Below, in pieces: positions 18,919 through 26,737 of a stretch of DNA of 64,000 bases. Under the pieces are notes generated by a model, which saw only the letters and a list, made by a program, of their open reading frames with translations, made no database searches and had not been told where the DNA came from. The stretch comes from Erysipelothrix rhusiopathiae. Lineage in GTDB: Bacteria; Bacillota_I; Bacilli_A; Erysipelotrichales; Erysipelotrichaceae. A program made the translations under genes and the position numbers. The stretch is from assembly GCF_900637845.1 (NCBI RefSeq), contig NZ_LR134439.1, positions 1-64,000 of the forward strand, given 5' to 3'. Positions within the stretch are counted from its first letter, which is position 1. Each line of letters begins with the position of its first letter.

Positions 18919-19596
18919 ATGACAACATTTATTTTTGATATGGATGATACAATTTATGACCAAATCATCCCTTTTACTAAAGCACTCGAAGACTCAGGAC
19001 TCATAAACATAGAAGACGTTCAATCTTTATACATAAAAAGTCGTAGCTATAGTGACGCTGTATTTGATGCAACTCAAAACGGTACCATGACCAATCTTGA
19101 TATGAGACGATTTAGAATTCAAAAACCCTTAGAAGATCTTGGAATTATAATAGGCAATGAGCAAGCGGATTTTTTTCAAGAACGCTATGCCTATTATTTG
19201 GATCGCTTAGAACTTCATCCCTCAATCCATGATTTGTTTACAATTCTTGCGAAACGAGATATTCCATTTTACATTTTAACCAATGGACCTTCCGAACACC
19301 AATGGAAGAAAATCAAAGCACTGCGTCTTGAAAAATACTTACCTACCCATCGAATTATTGTATCTGGAGATATCGGACATTATAAACCGTCCCGGGAAAT
19401 ATTTCGTGCTATTGAAGCACAACAAGAAGGCCCACTCACAATGATTGGCGACTCACTTCCTAATGATGTGATTGGTGCTAAAAACGCGGGGTGGGAAGCG
19501 GTCTGGTTTAATCATAGAAGGCGTGAAGGTACTTATGAGGGATTAACGTTATTTTCATTTAGCCAAATCAAAGCCTATGTTTTAAATTCCATATAA
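18919..19596 (+). CDS. HAD-superfamily hydrolase (pyrimidine 5'-nucleotidase-like)
   Basis: A 225-residue HAD phosphatase. Motif I is FDMDDT (6-11) with Asp7 as nucleophile and Asp9 as acid. Motif II is in ILTNG, and motif IV is GDSLPNDVIGAKNAG, followed by a helical cap typical of the YjjG/SDT1-like C1 group. These dephosphorylate small phosphorylated metabolites. The exact substrate cannot be assigned. The ATG has GAGGAG upstream. It stands alone between two terminators. Confidence 0.85.
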   Translation: MTTFIFDMDDTIYDQIIPFTKALEDSGLINIEDVQSLYIKSRSYSDAVFDATQNGTMTNLDMRRFRIQKPLEDLGIIIGNEQADFFQERYAYYLDRLELHPSIHDLFTILAKRDIPFYILTNGPSEHQWKKIKALRLEKYLPTHRIIVSGDIGHYKPSREIFRAIEAQQEGPLTMIGDSLPNDVIGAKNAGWEAVWFNHRRREGTYEGLTLFSFSQIKAYVLNSI

Positions 19597-19622
19597 AAAG
19601 AGGATTCTAGAATCCTCTTTTT
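19595..19622. terminator. Bidirectional terminator between HAD and alr
   Basis: AAAAAGAGGATT and AATCCTCTTTTTT flank CTAG, so the stem has T runs on both strands. It serves the converging HAD and alr transcripts, and the HAD stop codon touches it. Confidence 0.88.
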
Positions 19623-20692
19623 TACTTTCTTTTTTCAATATAGACAACTTGACCTTTTCGGGTATAGTGTCGCGTAATGCGTTCGCTTAATGTTGAGAGT
19701 TGAATATATTTAGAAATTCCTGTAATTGATTCAATTTCTACACAGGTTCGATGAGGTCCAATAAGTTCAACCTCGTCACCAAGGTAAACACTTTCATCAA
19801 TTCGAATCATTGTCTGATCCATACATATCTTCCCGACGATTGAATAGGGTTTTCCCTTAATGTAGACTGGAACTAAATTATTTCTAACATCGAAACAATC
19901 AGCATATCCAATTGGCATCGTTCCAAAATATTCCTTCTTCTCTACCAGGTAAGTATAATCATAACCAATCGATTCTCCTGGGTTTACTCTATCAATATGG
20001 CAGATTTTCGAATGAAGTGATAAAACCGGTTTAAGAGACGGAATATCTACGCGATATCCATATACTGCCAAACCCATACGGAATCCATTGATTAAAGTAT
20101 TGTCTTTAATTAGAGATACCGGCGCATTTCCTACGTGAATCCATTTAAAATTGCGTTCTGATGCATTAATTATATTCTCAAATCGTGTGAGTTGTTCCTT
20201 ACCTTTTTCAAGATTTTCAGGACTAGGTAAATGAGTGTAAATCCCTTCAAGTGGAACATCACTCGATAGAATTTCTTCAATTTCTTTGTCATTTTTAATT
20301 CCAATACGATTCATCCCTACATTAATTTCAAGATGCATGCGAAGATTAAGGTTTAGGGCTGTAACTTCGCGAAACCACTGGATTGATGGGATGGTATAAA
20401 TAAAATGTTCTTTCCCTTGTTCCGCAATAATCTTTGGATCAACATAACTGAAAATCAGAATATCGTAGTTGATTCCTTTATGAACTAATCGTTGTGCCTC
20501 ATCAATCGATGATACACAAATAAATGGGAGATTTTCCTCTATCATGATGCGACTGCATTCAACATCACCATGACCATATGCATTTGCCTTTACAACGCCA
20601 AAAAGCGACTTCCCAGTCACTTCTTGTATTTTATTGATATTGTACGAAAGATTGTCGAGATTTATCGTTGCAATCGTCTCTCTACCATCCAT
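19622..20692 (-). CDS. alr: Alanine racemase
   Basis: A 356-residue PLP-dependent alanine racemase giving D-alanine for peptidoglycan and possibly teichoic acid. The PLP lysine is Lys35 in VVKANAYGHG, the N-terminal TIM-barrel region contains RMGLAVYGY, and the C-terminal beta domain has the CMDQTMIRID stretch with the substrate-site Met/Asp region. Length is normal for the family. It is the last gene of a four-gene minus-strand operon and overlaps the stop of the small membrane gene by one base (TAATG). GAGG lies about eight bases before the ATG. Confidence 0.95.
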   Translation of the reverse strand: MDGRETIATINLDNLSYNINKIQEVTGKSLFGVVKANAYGHGDVECSRIMIEENLPFICVSSIDEAQRLVHKGINYDILIFSYVDPKIIAEQGKEHFIYTIPSIQWFREVTALNLNLRMHLEINVGMNRIGIKNDKEIEEILSSDVPLEGIYTHLPSPENLEKGKEQLTRFENIINASERNFKWIHVGNAPVSLIKDNTLINGFRMGLAVYGYRVDIPSLKPVLSLHSKICHIDRVNPGESIGYDYTYLVEKKEYFGTMPIGYADCFDVRNNLVPVYIKGKPYSIVGKICMDQTMIRIDESVYLGDEVELIGPHRTCVEIESITGISKYIQLSTLSERITRHYTRKGQVVYIEKRK

Positions 20693-21102
20693 TAAATAAT
20701 CCTCGAATAGTTATAGCTAATATAAATCGCAAGCAATCTATAGGCAATCCATAAAACTGAATGAATTTCATTTTGCGCCGCATACTTGAAAATAATTTGG
20801 TAACTGCTCAAGTCAAAGAGTCCCGCAATCCCCATTACCGTAACAACATCACTCATGACAATCGCAAGGAATGTGAATAAGGCAGCTGCAATTGAAAATT
20901 TTATTTGAACACCGCGTCCAAATTTTTGAATTGCAAGTGCGATTAGATAGCCGACCCCCACAATTACGAGTGAAAAGTTGGCTACTTTATTTCTAAAAAT
21001 TCCAGATACAATTCCTAAGACTACAGCGGATACAAGTCCTACAAGCAGTGCTACATTAAATCTTTGTTTCTGTGTTAATGATCGAGTGTTAAAGATTTCC
21101 AT
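20692..21102 (-). CDS. Small integral membrane protein, unknown
   Basis: A 136-residue protein I do not recognise. It has four hydrophobic segments (about 15-37, 42-60, 66-92 and 112-133) with short basic loops, and no signal peptide. It sits between the M19 dipeptidase (17-nt gap) and alr (one-base overlap), so it is co-translated with alr and may work in D-alanine or cell-wall metabolism. That link is inference from position only. AAAGGAG is about 12 bases before the ATG, a rather long spacing. Confidence 0.75.
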   Translation of the reverse strand: MEIFNTRSLTQKQRFNVALLVGLVSAVVLGIVSGIFRNKVANFSLVIVGVGYLIALAIQKFGRGVQIKFSIAAALFTFLAIVMSDVVTVMGIAGLFDLSSYQIIFKYAAQNEIHSVLWIAYRLLAIYISYNYSRII

Positions 21103-21119
21103 TTAGTTTTAGTTCTCCT

Positions 21120-22064
21120 TTATATCATTTTATGATTAACATAATTAATAAAGTTATCATAAGCGATTCCATTTGTAAATCTCTCACCAAATTCCATTTC
21201 AATTTCTTTAAGTAGATTCTGGGTTTTTGAAGCATCTTCTAAATTTTTGATTTTAGTTGCAATCCCATCAAAATCGGACCCGAGTCCAATTTGATTTGTA
21301 CAGTCCATTTTTCTTAAATATTCAATATGACGTACCAAGTCTGAAATTTGTGTTTCTTTTTCTTCATCGGTTACAAAAGCATCATAATAAACAACATGAA
21401 TCGGAAAACCATGCTCTACCATTCGGCGAATCTGATTGTCATCTAAATTGCGTCGATGACTCGCGATAGCCTTGACATTAGAATGACTAGCGATTACATG
21501 CTTCGCATTATTTAATACATCATCAAATCCCTTCAAGCTAATATGTGATACATCCACAAATAAGTTACGAGCATTTAGTTCTTCAACTACATTAAACCCA
21601 AAAGCGGTTAATCCAGCGCCTCTTGGTTCACCAATACCATCACATGCAAGATTCGCATCATTCCATGTCATACCGATTGAAAGAACGCCTTCATCTAAAA
21701 GATGTTTCACTTTATTCATATCACTGCCAACACAATCGAGTCCTTCTAAAGTTAGAAACGTTCCGATTTCATCCTCGCCCAAGTTCTCGATATCTTGAAA
21801 AGATTTTAACTGAACGACACCTGGAGTTGTAAGTACACGATGCTTATAAGCTTCGATTTGTTCTAAAGCAATTTGATATTTATCATCAAAGTTCAAATCG
21901 GGATCAATAAAAATCGCCATAGCTTGAACTTTAGTATTACTGGCTTTTAATTTTTCATAGTTTACATCCAAATCTTCCGAATCTTTAAATTGAAGCGTTT
22001 GATCTTGTTGGAGTTTTAAAAGCACATCACAGTGCCAATCAATAATTTTATATTTTTTTGTCAT
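21120..22064 (-). CDS. Membrane dipeptidase (M19, renal dipeptidase family)
   Basis: A 314-residue zinc dipeptidase of family M19. The metal and active-site motifs are visible: HCD near the start (about 12-14), the bridging glutamate in LEGLD, histidines in the VSH/ASHS region followed by HRRN, and SDFDG near residue 265. M19 enzymes cleave dipeptides, often tolerating a C-terminal D-residue. In an operon ending with alanine racemase this suggests salvage of D-amino acids or wall peptides (inference). I use the ATG at 22064, about 12 bases after a GGGGGAG. A start at 22085 would add seven residues but has no ribosome site. It overlaps the GNAT gene by 17 bases. Confidence 0.9.
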   Translation of the reverse strand: MTKKYKIIDWHCDVLLKLQQDQTLQFKDSEDLDVNYEKLKASNTKVQAMAIFIDPDLNFDDKYQIALEQIEAYKHRVLTTPGVVQLKSFQDIENLGEDEIGTFLTLEGLDCVGSDMNKVKHLLDEGVLSIGMTWNDANLACDGIGEPRGAGLTAFGFNVVEELNARNLFVDVSHISLKGFDDVLNNAKHVIASHSNVKAIASHRRNLDDNQIRRMVEHGFPIHVVYYDAFVTDEEKETQISDLVRHIEYLRKMDCTNQIGLGSDFDGIATKIKNLEDASKTQNLLKEIEMEFGERFTNGIAYDNFINYVNHKMI

Positions 22065-22557
22065 ACGCGAGTCGTTCTCCCCCATCTTTTAAAGTTATTT
22101 TACCACAAAGTTGGTATCCTGTTTTCACTAACAGTGCATTCATAGCAAGATTGTTTTTGTGGGTATCAATTCTAAGTACTGAATAACCTGCTTTTCCACA
22201 AGTACTTTCTATTTCAAGAAATGCCTGTGTCGCTATTTTTTGACCATAGTATGTGGGATCTACCGCAATTCGATGCACTACAGCATATGGACCCTCTTGA
22301 TGCCACTTTCCTTCTTCAATCGTATCATAATTTTCATCATCACCAAATTGAAGCATAAACGTTCCCACAATATCATGTTCTTTTAAAATAACATAACTGC
22401 ACGTATCACGTATATCTTTTAAAATTGTATCTACGTTAGGATAACCATTTTGCCATTGATCAATGCCTTTTTCTCGAAAAACGTTCTTCGCTTGTTCGAT
22501 AATGTTCATGATTTTGGTTAAATCATCCCTGTTTGCTTTTCGAATTCGTAGTGTCAT
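22048..22557 (-). CDS. GNAT family N-acetyltransferase
   Basis: A 169-residue acetyltransferase of the GNAT fold. The acetyl-CoA site shows as IAVDPTYYGQKIATQAF (motif A, about 95-112), followed by motif B with HKNNLAMNALLVKTGY. The substrate is unknown. Two ATG codons are adjacent; the second (22557) lies seven bases after GAGGG and is preferred. It is the first gene of the operon with the M19 dipeptidase, a membrane protein and alr. Confidence 0.87.
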   Translation of the reverse strand: MTLRIRKANRDDLTKIMNIIEQAKNVFREKGIDQWQNGYPNVDTILKDIRDTCSYVILKEHDIVGTFMLQFGDDENYDTIEEGKWHQEGPYAVVHRIAVDPTYYGQKIATQAFLEIESTCGKAGYSVLRIDTHKNNLAMNALLVKTGYQLCGKITLKDGGERLAYDKKI

Positions 22558-22634
22558 CATTAATCCCTCTTATCTTATTAATTTATAGGTTCAAATTCTT
22601 TCATAAAGAAACAATACTCTTAACACCGAGATTT

Positions 22635-22643
22635 TGTTATAAT
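22635..22643 (+). promoter_or_regulatory. Extended -10 promoter six bases before the yitT start codon
   Basis: TGTTATAAT is a perfect extended -10 (TGn plus TATAAT at 22638-22643). Exactly six bases separate it from the ATG at 22650, so transcription should begin at or next to the A of the start codon. No Shine-Dalgarno is present. No convincing -35 is seen. Confidence 0.65.
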
Positions 22644-22649
22644 TGTAGT

Positions 22650-23504
22650 ATGAAAAAAACAAAAAATTATTTACTCTGTATTACTGGTGCAATTATGTTT
22701 GCACTCTCTGTTAATCTATTTATTATTCCTGCACAGATTTACAATGGCGGTATGGTGGGGATAGCCCAGTTACTGCGCGATGCCATCCAATATGTCTTTA
22801 AATTTGAATTTGGTTTTGATATCGCCGGGATTGTTAATTTATTTTTAAACATTCCATTGCTCGTCTTTGCTTGGTTCAAGTTTTCGCATTCTTTTGTGCG
22901 TTATACACTTGTAACTATTGTAACACAAGCAATCTGTTTTACATTAATTCCTGTCCTAAATCAGCCAATTGTAGATGATGTTTTTATTTCAATAATCATT
23001 GCGGCTGTTCTTGGTGCTTTTGGTGCCTCATTATCATATCGTGCCAAAGGTTCTTCAGGTGGATTGGATGTTATTGGGTTTTATTTATCTCAAAAAAAGA
23101 AAGGAAGTTTGGGTTCATTATATTTAATGGTGAACTGTTCAATTTATCTTGTGTGTTTAATTGTTTATAATGCACAAACTGCACTTTACTCGCTCGTGTA
23201 CTCCTTTATCTTTTCTTTCTGTCTTGATAAGTTCCATGAACATAATATTGAGGTAAGTGTTATGGTTTACACGAAAAACAAAGATATCAAACGAGAAATT
23301 ATTGAAGTTATTCACCGTGGCGTAACGTATTGGGATGGCTATGGTGCATATACAGGTAGTCAAATGGATGTATTTGTAACCATTGTTGCGCAAAGTGAAG
23401 TTGTTGAATTAAAACAACTTATTCGAAAACATGATCCCAATGCATTTATCATTGTTACAAAAAATTTAAAAGTAGACGGAGGATTTGAAAAACGTCTCAT
23501 CTAG
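22650..23504 (+). CDS. YitT family membrane protein (DUF161 + DUF2179)
   Basis: A 284-residue YitT-type protein. Five or six N-terminal membrane segments (residues about 8-175) are followed by a cytoplasmic DUF2179 domain of the PII-like fold (about 200-280), including the conserved YWDGYGAYTG-like stretch. Substrate and function of the family are not established. A frame open from 22533 would add 39 residues, but the promoter lies inside that extension, so 22650 is the start. With no ribosome site and a -10 six bases upstream, the mRNA is probably leaderless. The next gene follows after nine bases and has a normal GGAGG. Confidence 0.88.
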   Translation: MKKTKNYLLCITGAIMFALSVNLFIIPAQIYNGGMVGIAQLLRDAIQYVFKFEFGFDIAGIVNLFLNIPLLVFAWFKFSHSFVRYTLVTIVTQAICFTLIPVLNQPIVDDVFISIIIAAVLGAFGASLSYRAKGSSGGLDVIGFYLSQKKKGSLGSLYLMVNCSIYLVCLIVYNAQTALYSLVYSFIFSFCLDKFHEHNIEVSVMVYTKNKDIKREIIEVIHRGVTYWDGYGAYTGSQMDVFVTIVAQSEVVELKQLIRKHDPNAFIIVTKNLKVDGGFEKRLI

Positions 23505-23513
23505 GAGGTAATT

Positions 23514-24167
23514 ATGTTTGTTCCAGAATATAATGGCAACTTAAGATCACACATTATTCGTGTGCCTGAATCGATTCAGGAAGCAAGTGGAATTAAATTA
23601 TTTGGTCGTACGATTAAATCATTTTTATTCACGACTGATGTCGCAATTATTCGTAATTGTAATGCCGATGCGGTCATCGCAATTTATCCTTTTACACCCC
23701 AACCAATTATTACACACGCAATTAAGAATGTTGCGGATGTTCCAGTCTTTTCTGGAATTGGTGGTGGCACTACCCGTGGACTTCGCGTTGTAGGTCTTGC
23801 AGTTGATGCTGAACAACAAGGTGCAACAGGTGTTGTCCTAAATGCTCCAACTACAAATAAATTAATACGTCTTGTGAAACAAGCGATTGAGATTCCGATT
23901 ATTATCACCGTTCTAAACGAAAATGAAGATATTCAGGCACGTCTTGATGCCGGTGCAACGATACTCAATGTATCCGCGGCAGCGCGTACACCTGAAGTTG
24001 TTGCAGCAATTCGAAAGAATCATCCGCAAGTACCAATTATCGCGACTGGTGGCCCTACGGAAGAATCATGTCGGAAAACCATCCAAGCTGGCGCAAACGC
24101 TGTATCCTTTACACCCCCAAGCACAGCCGATATGTTTAAAGACTTGATGGCTACCTATCGAGAGTAA
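23514..24167 (+). CDS. TIM-barrel protein of unknown function
   Basis: A 217-residue protein that looks like a small (beta/alpha)8 barrel. Alternating strands such as VAIIRNCNADAVIAIYPF, PIIITVLNE and PIIATGG are visible, with a C-terminal ATGGPTEESCRKTIQAGANAV stretch (about 173-193, shortened here to its key GG and AGA positions) resembling phosphate-binding loops of KDPG-aldolase or ribulose-phosphate-binding enzymes. Homologues are often labelled only as hydrolase. No catalytic residue can be named safely. It follows yitT after nine bases with GGAGG, so the two are co-transcribed. Confidence 0.75.
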   Translation: MFVPEYNGNLRSHIIRVPESIQEASGIKLFGRTIKSFLFTTDVAIIRNCNADAVIAIYPFTPQPIITHAIKNVADVPVFSGIGGGTTRGLRVVGLAVDAEQQGATGVVLNAPTTNKLIRLVKQAIEIPIIITVLNENEDIQARLDAGATILNVSAAARTPEVVAAIRKNHPQVPIIATGGPTEESCRKTIQAGANAVSFTPPSTADMFKDLMATYRE

Positions 24168-24225
24168 GCATATTACATAATAATTCAACCAGAGTGTGAT
24201 AACATAACTTAAAAGAGGTGACACA

Positions 24226-24516
24226 ATGAAATTAGAAGTATCAAAAGAAGCAGCAGAGTGGTATATTCGCGAACTGAATCTTAATGCAAACGACAGCGTT
24301 AAATTTTTTGGTAAGGTTTATGGTCCTCACGGTGGTTTCTCATTTGCGTTGGCAATTATGGAACCAAGTAGACCACTGGAAATGATCAAAGTAGAAGGCA
24401 TCAACTTTTATGTTGAAAAATCAGATGACTGGTTTTTTGCCGATAAAGACCTCAGCATTACGTTTGATAAAGAACGTGATGAACCAAAATACGACGTAAC
24501 AATAATAGAGGGGTAA
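24226..24516 (+). CDS. HesB/IscA-fold protein (YneR-like)
   Basis: A 96-residue protein of the HesB-like fold, matching Bacillus YneR in length and layout. It lacks the three cysteines that bind iron-sulfur clusters in true IscA/HesB proteins and contains no cysteine at all, so a cluster-carrier role is unlikely. Function unknown. An AGAGGTG site precedes the ATG. The stop codon lies in the loop of the following terminator. It is 58 bases after the TIM-barrel gene and may share its transcript. Confidence 0.8.
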   Translation: MKLEVSKEAAEWYIRELNLNANDSVKFFGKVYGPHGGFSFALAIMEPSRPLEMIKVEGINFYVEKSDDWFFADKDLSITFDKERDEPKYDVTIIEG

Positions 24517-24529
24517 CCCTCTTTTTTTT
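24507..24529 (+). terminator. Terminator containing a stop codon
   Basis: AGAGGG and CCCTCT arms with a T run. The TAA stop of the HesB-like gene (24514-24516) is in the loop. Confidence 0.88.
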
Positions 24530-24592
24530 ACTTTCTTCTAGATATCATAGACTTTTAATATTTTATGATAAAATAATATTAGAGGTGAGTTT

Positions 24593-25273
24593 ATGTCACG
24601 AAATGAAGTTATTATTAATAATCAAAAATTTAAAGTGCCCACAGATTTTGTAAATCAAACCAAAAATTTCATTGCTTTAATGCTTTTATATGATTGCGCA
24701 GTACGCGAAATCACCACCAAACTTGAAATTTTGGATAGAGAACTTGGAACACTTACGACCCGAAATCCAATTACAACCATAAAATCACGCGTTAAAAAAC
24801 CACAAAGTATTGTGGAAAAGCTGCTCAGACTTGAAGTCCCTTTAAATGTGGATTCAATCCCTCAGCACTTAAATGATGTTGCAGGCGTTCGGGTAATCTG
24901 TTCATACATCGATGATATCTATATTGTCGCAGATATGATTTCAAATCAAGATGATATCCAAGTCCTTGAAATTAAAGATTATATTCAATTTCCTAAAGAG
25001 AACGGTTACCGCAGCCTTCATCTAATTGTGGAGGTTCCCGTCTTTCTTTCAGATGGAAAACATTACGCTAAAGTAGAAATTCAGATTCGTACAATTGCCA
25101 TGGATTTTTGGGCTTCGTTGGAACATGAAATCCGTTATAAAAAAGATCATCGTCATATTGAGTTAGTATCAGAAGAACTTTTTGACTGTGCAGAGACGAT
25201 TGCGAAAACTGATCAAAAAATGCTTGATATCCGAAATTTAATCGACGACGAAAACTCAAAGAACAATTTTTAG
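24593..25273 (+). CDS. relQ: Small alarmone synthetase, (p)ppGpp synthetase
   Basis: A 226-residue RelA/SpoT synthetase domain without hydrolase, TGS or ACT domains, matching the small alarmone synthetase RelQ/YjbM in length and layout. It transfers pyrophosphate from ATP to GDP or GTP in stress signalling. Visible are the GVRVICSYIDDIY segment, the PKENGYRSLH nucleotide-binding loop and the VEIQIRT motif, ending in the WASLEHEIRYK helix. AGAGGTG precedes the ATG. It is monocistronic, with terminators on both sides. RelP/YwaC would be the alternative paralogue. Confidence 0.9.
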   Translation: MSRNEVIINNQKFKVPTDFVNQTKNFIALMLLYDCAVREITTKLEILDRELGTLTTRNPITTIKSRVKKPQSIVEKLLRLEVPLNVDSIPQHLNDVAGVRVICSYIDDIYIVADMISNQDDIQVLEIKDYIQFPKENGYRSLHLIVEVPVFLSDGKHYAKVEIQIRTIAMDFWASLEHEIRYKKDHRHIELVSEELFDCAETIAKTDQKMLDIRNLIDDENSKNNF

Positions 25274-25294
25274 AACGCTTATGCGTTCTTTTTA
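25272..25294 (+). terminator. Terminator after relQ
   Basis: AGAACGC and GCGTTCT arms around TTAT, followed by TTTTATT. The relQ TAG overlaps the first arm. Confidence 0.87.
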
Positions 25295-25377
25295 TTGTTT
25301 TCTGGGTGTTCTTTTATTCATATAATGCTTTTTATTTAAGAAAAATTAAGTTATATTTATGAAAAAGGAAGTGATTT

Positions 25378-26625
25378 ATGCGTAATCAAACAAACCGGCT
25401 TTTCTTATATTTAAGTGTTTTACTTATTGGCTCTGCTTTTGTTCTTGATTCACTTGAAGCTATTTTTTCTGGAATGATTCAGATCATTGTTCAGTCAGAT
25501 ATTTTGATTACCGATTATTTCGCAATCGGCGGCGTTGGCGCAGCACTCTTTAATGCTGGTCTGATCACGCTTGTTTCCGTTTTAATCATTATGTATTCTG
25601 AGACCGAATTTTCAGGTTCGGTCATTGCCTCAATTATGCTTATGTTAAGTTTCGGATTGTTTGGTAAAAACATTGTCAATATTATTCCGATTCTCATTGG
25701 TACATATCTTTATGCACTCGTTACCAAAGAGCCCTATAAAGATATCGTACATATATCGTTGCTTGCTACAAGTTTTTCCCCAATTGTAAGTGAGTTAATG
25801 TTTGTCGTGAACCTACCTCTCTACTTACGATTACTTTTGAGTATTACGGTAGGTCTCTCGATTGGATTTACGATTAAACCCGTCGCACGTTCTTTATATA
25901 AAGTTCATGACGGTTATAGCCTCGCGAATATTGGTTTCGCGATTGGTATTATGAGTACGCTCTATGTATCCGTCATGAAATCATACGGTTATGTACCCTA
26001 TAAACGCATGATCGTAACGACTCAATATACGGTTCCCTCCGCAATTGTCTTATCAATTCTATTTCTGTTGCTGTTTTATATCGGTTGGCTCAGTGATCAT
26101 GATGCTTTTAAAAAATATCGCCAATTGCTTCATGAAACAGGACATGGTGATAACGATTTTTATAAAAAATACGGTCTTGGCGCTGTCTTAATTAATATGT
26201 CCGTGAACGGGTTTTTAGCGTTATTCTTTGTGCTTGTGGTTGCGAAAGGTGCACTTAATGGACCCAATATTGGCGGTATTCTCACAATAATTGGTTTCTC
26301 AGGAGCTGGGAAACATTGGAAAAATATTACGCCTATTTTTATCGGTATCTATCTCGGTGGACTTACCAAGAGTTGGTCTTTAGATCAGCCTGCAGTACTG
26401 CTTGGTGCTCTTTTTAGTACCGCCCTAGCACCGATTGCAGGAGACTTTGGATTTATTTGGGGTGTTGTTGCTGGATTTATAAACTCTTCTGTTGTTCTTA
26501 ATTCGGGTTCCTTGCATGCAGGGATGAACCTTTATAACACCGGGTTTGCGGTCGGTATTGTCGCAGCTGTGATGGTTCCGGTCCTTCGACTATTTATTCC
26601 TTTAAAGGAACAACGATCTAAGTAA
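25378..26625 (+). CDS. DUF1576 multi-pass membrane protein
   Basis: A 415-residue integral membrane protein of the DUF1576 family with about 11-12 hydrophobic segments. The two halves repeat. Residues about 47-145 (GGVGAALFNAGL, then FGLFGKNIVNIIPILIGTYL) resemble residues about 262-365 (YGLGAVLINMSV, then FSGAGKHWKNITPIFIGIYL). Each repeat ends in a similar SPI/API segment. Such duplication is common in transporters, so transport is a reasonable guess, but substrate and direction are unknown. AAAGGAAG precedes the ATG. Monocistronic, with its own terminator. Confidence 0.8.
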   Translation: MRNQTNRLFLYLSVLLIGSAFVLDSLEAIFSGMIQIIVQSDILITDYFAIGGVGAALFNAGLITLVSVLIIMYSETEFSGSVIASIMLMLSFGLFGKNIVNIIPILIGTYLYALVTKEPYKDIVHISLLATSFSPIVSELMFVVNLPLYLRLLLSITVGLSIGFTIKPVARSLYKVHDGYSLANIGFAIGIMSTLYVSVMKSYGYVPYKRMIVTTQYTVPSAIVLSILFLLLFYIGWLSDHDAFKKYRQLLHETGHGDNDFYKKYGLGAVLINMSVNGFLALFFVLVVAKGALNGPNIGGILTIIGFSGAGKHWKNITPIFIGIYLGGLTKSWSLDQPAVLLGALFSTALAPIAGDFGFIWGVVAGFINSSVVLNSGSLHAGMNLYNTGFAVGIVAAVMVPVLRLFIPLKEQRSK

Positions 26626-26651
26626 TCCCTGCTCAATTTTGAATGTCTAAG

Positions 26652-26678
26652 GAGTTGGTAACACCAACTCTTTTTTTT
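26652..26678 (+). terminator. Terminator after DUF1576 gene
   Basis: GAGTTGG and CCAACTC arms with a five-base loop and eight T residues. Confidence 0.92.
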
Positions 26679-26708
26679 ATGCTTAAACGGTTCTGTTTGG
26701 CGTGATTG

Positions 26709-26717
26709 TGATATAAT
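26709..26717 (+). promoter_or_regulatory. Extended -10 promoter of the S9 peptidase operon
   Basis: TGATATAAT contains TGn plus a perfect TATAAT (26712-26717). No good -35 lies 17 bp upstream. The start should be near 26724, just at the ribosome site AAAAGGAG. Confidence 0.6.
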
Positions 26718-26737
26718 TCTAAAAAGGAGTGACACAT

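Noticed and set aside
22533-22649. A 39-residue N-terminal extension of YitT
   Set aside because: The extension would overlap the divergent gene and contains the promoter. The family starts at the membrane segment just after 22650.
23560-23908. Alternative frames over the TIM-barrel gene
   Set aside because: These overlap a gene with a clear ribosome site and barrel-like sequence, and show no family features.
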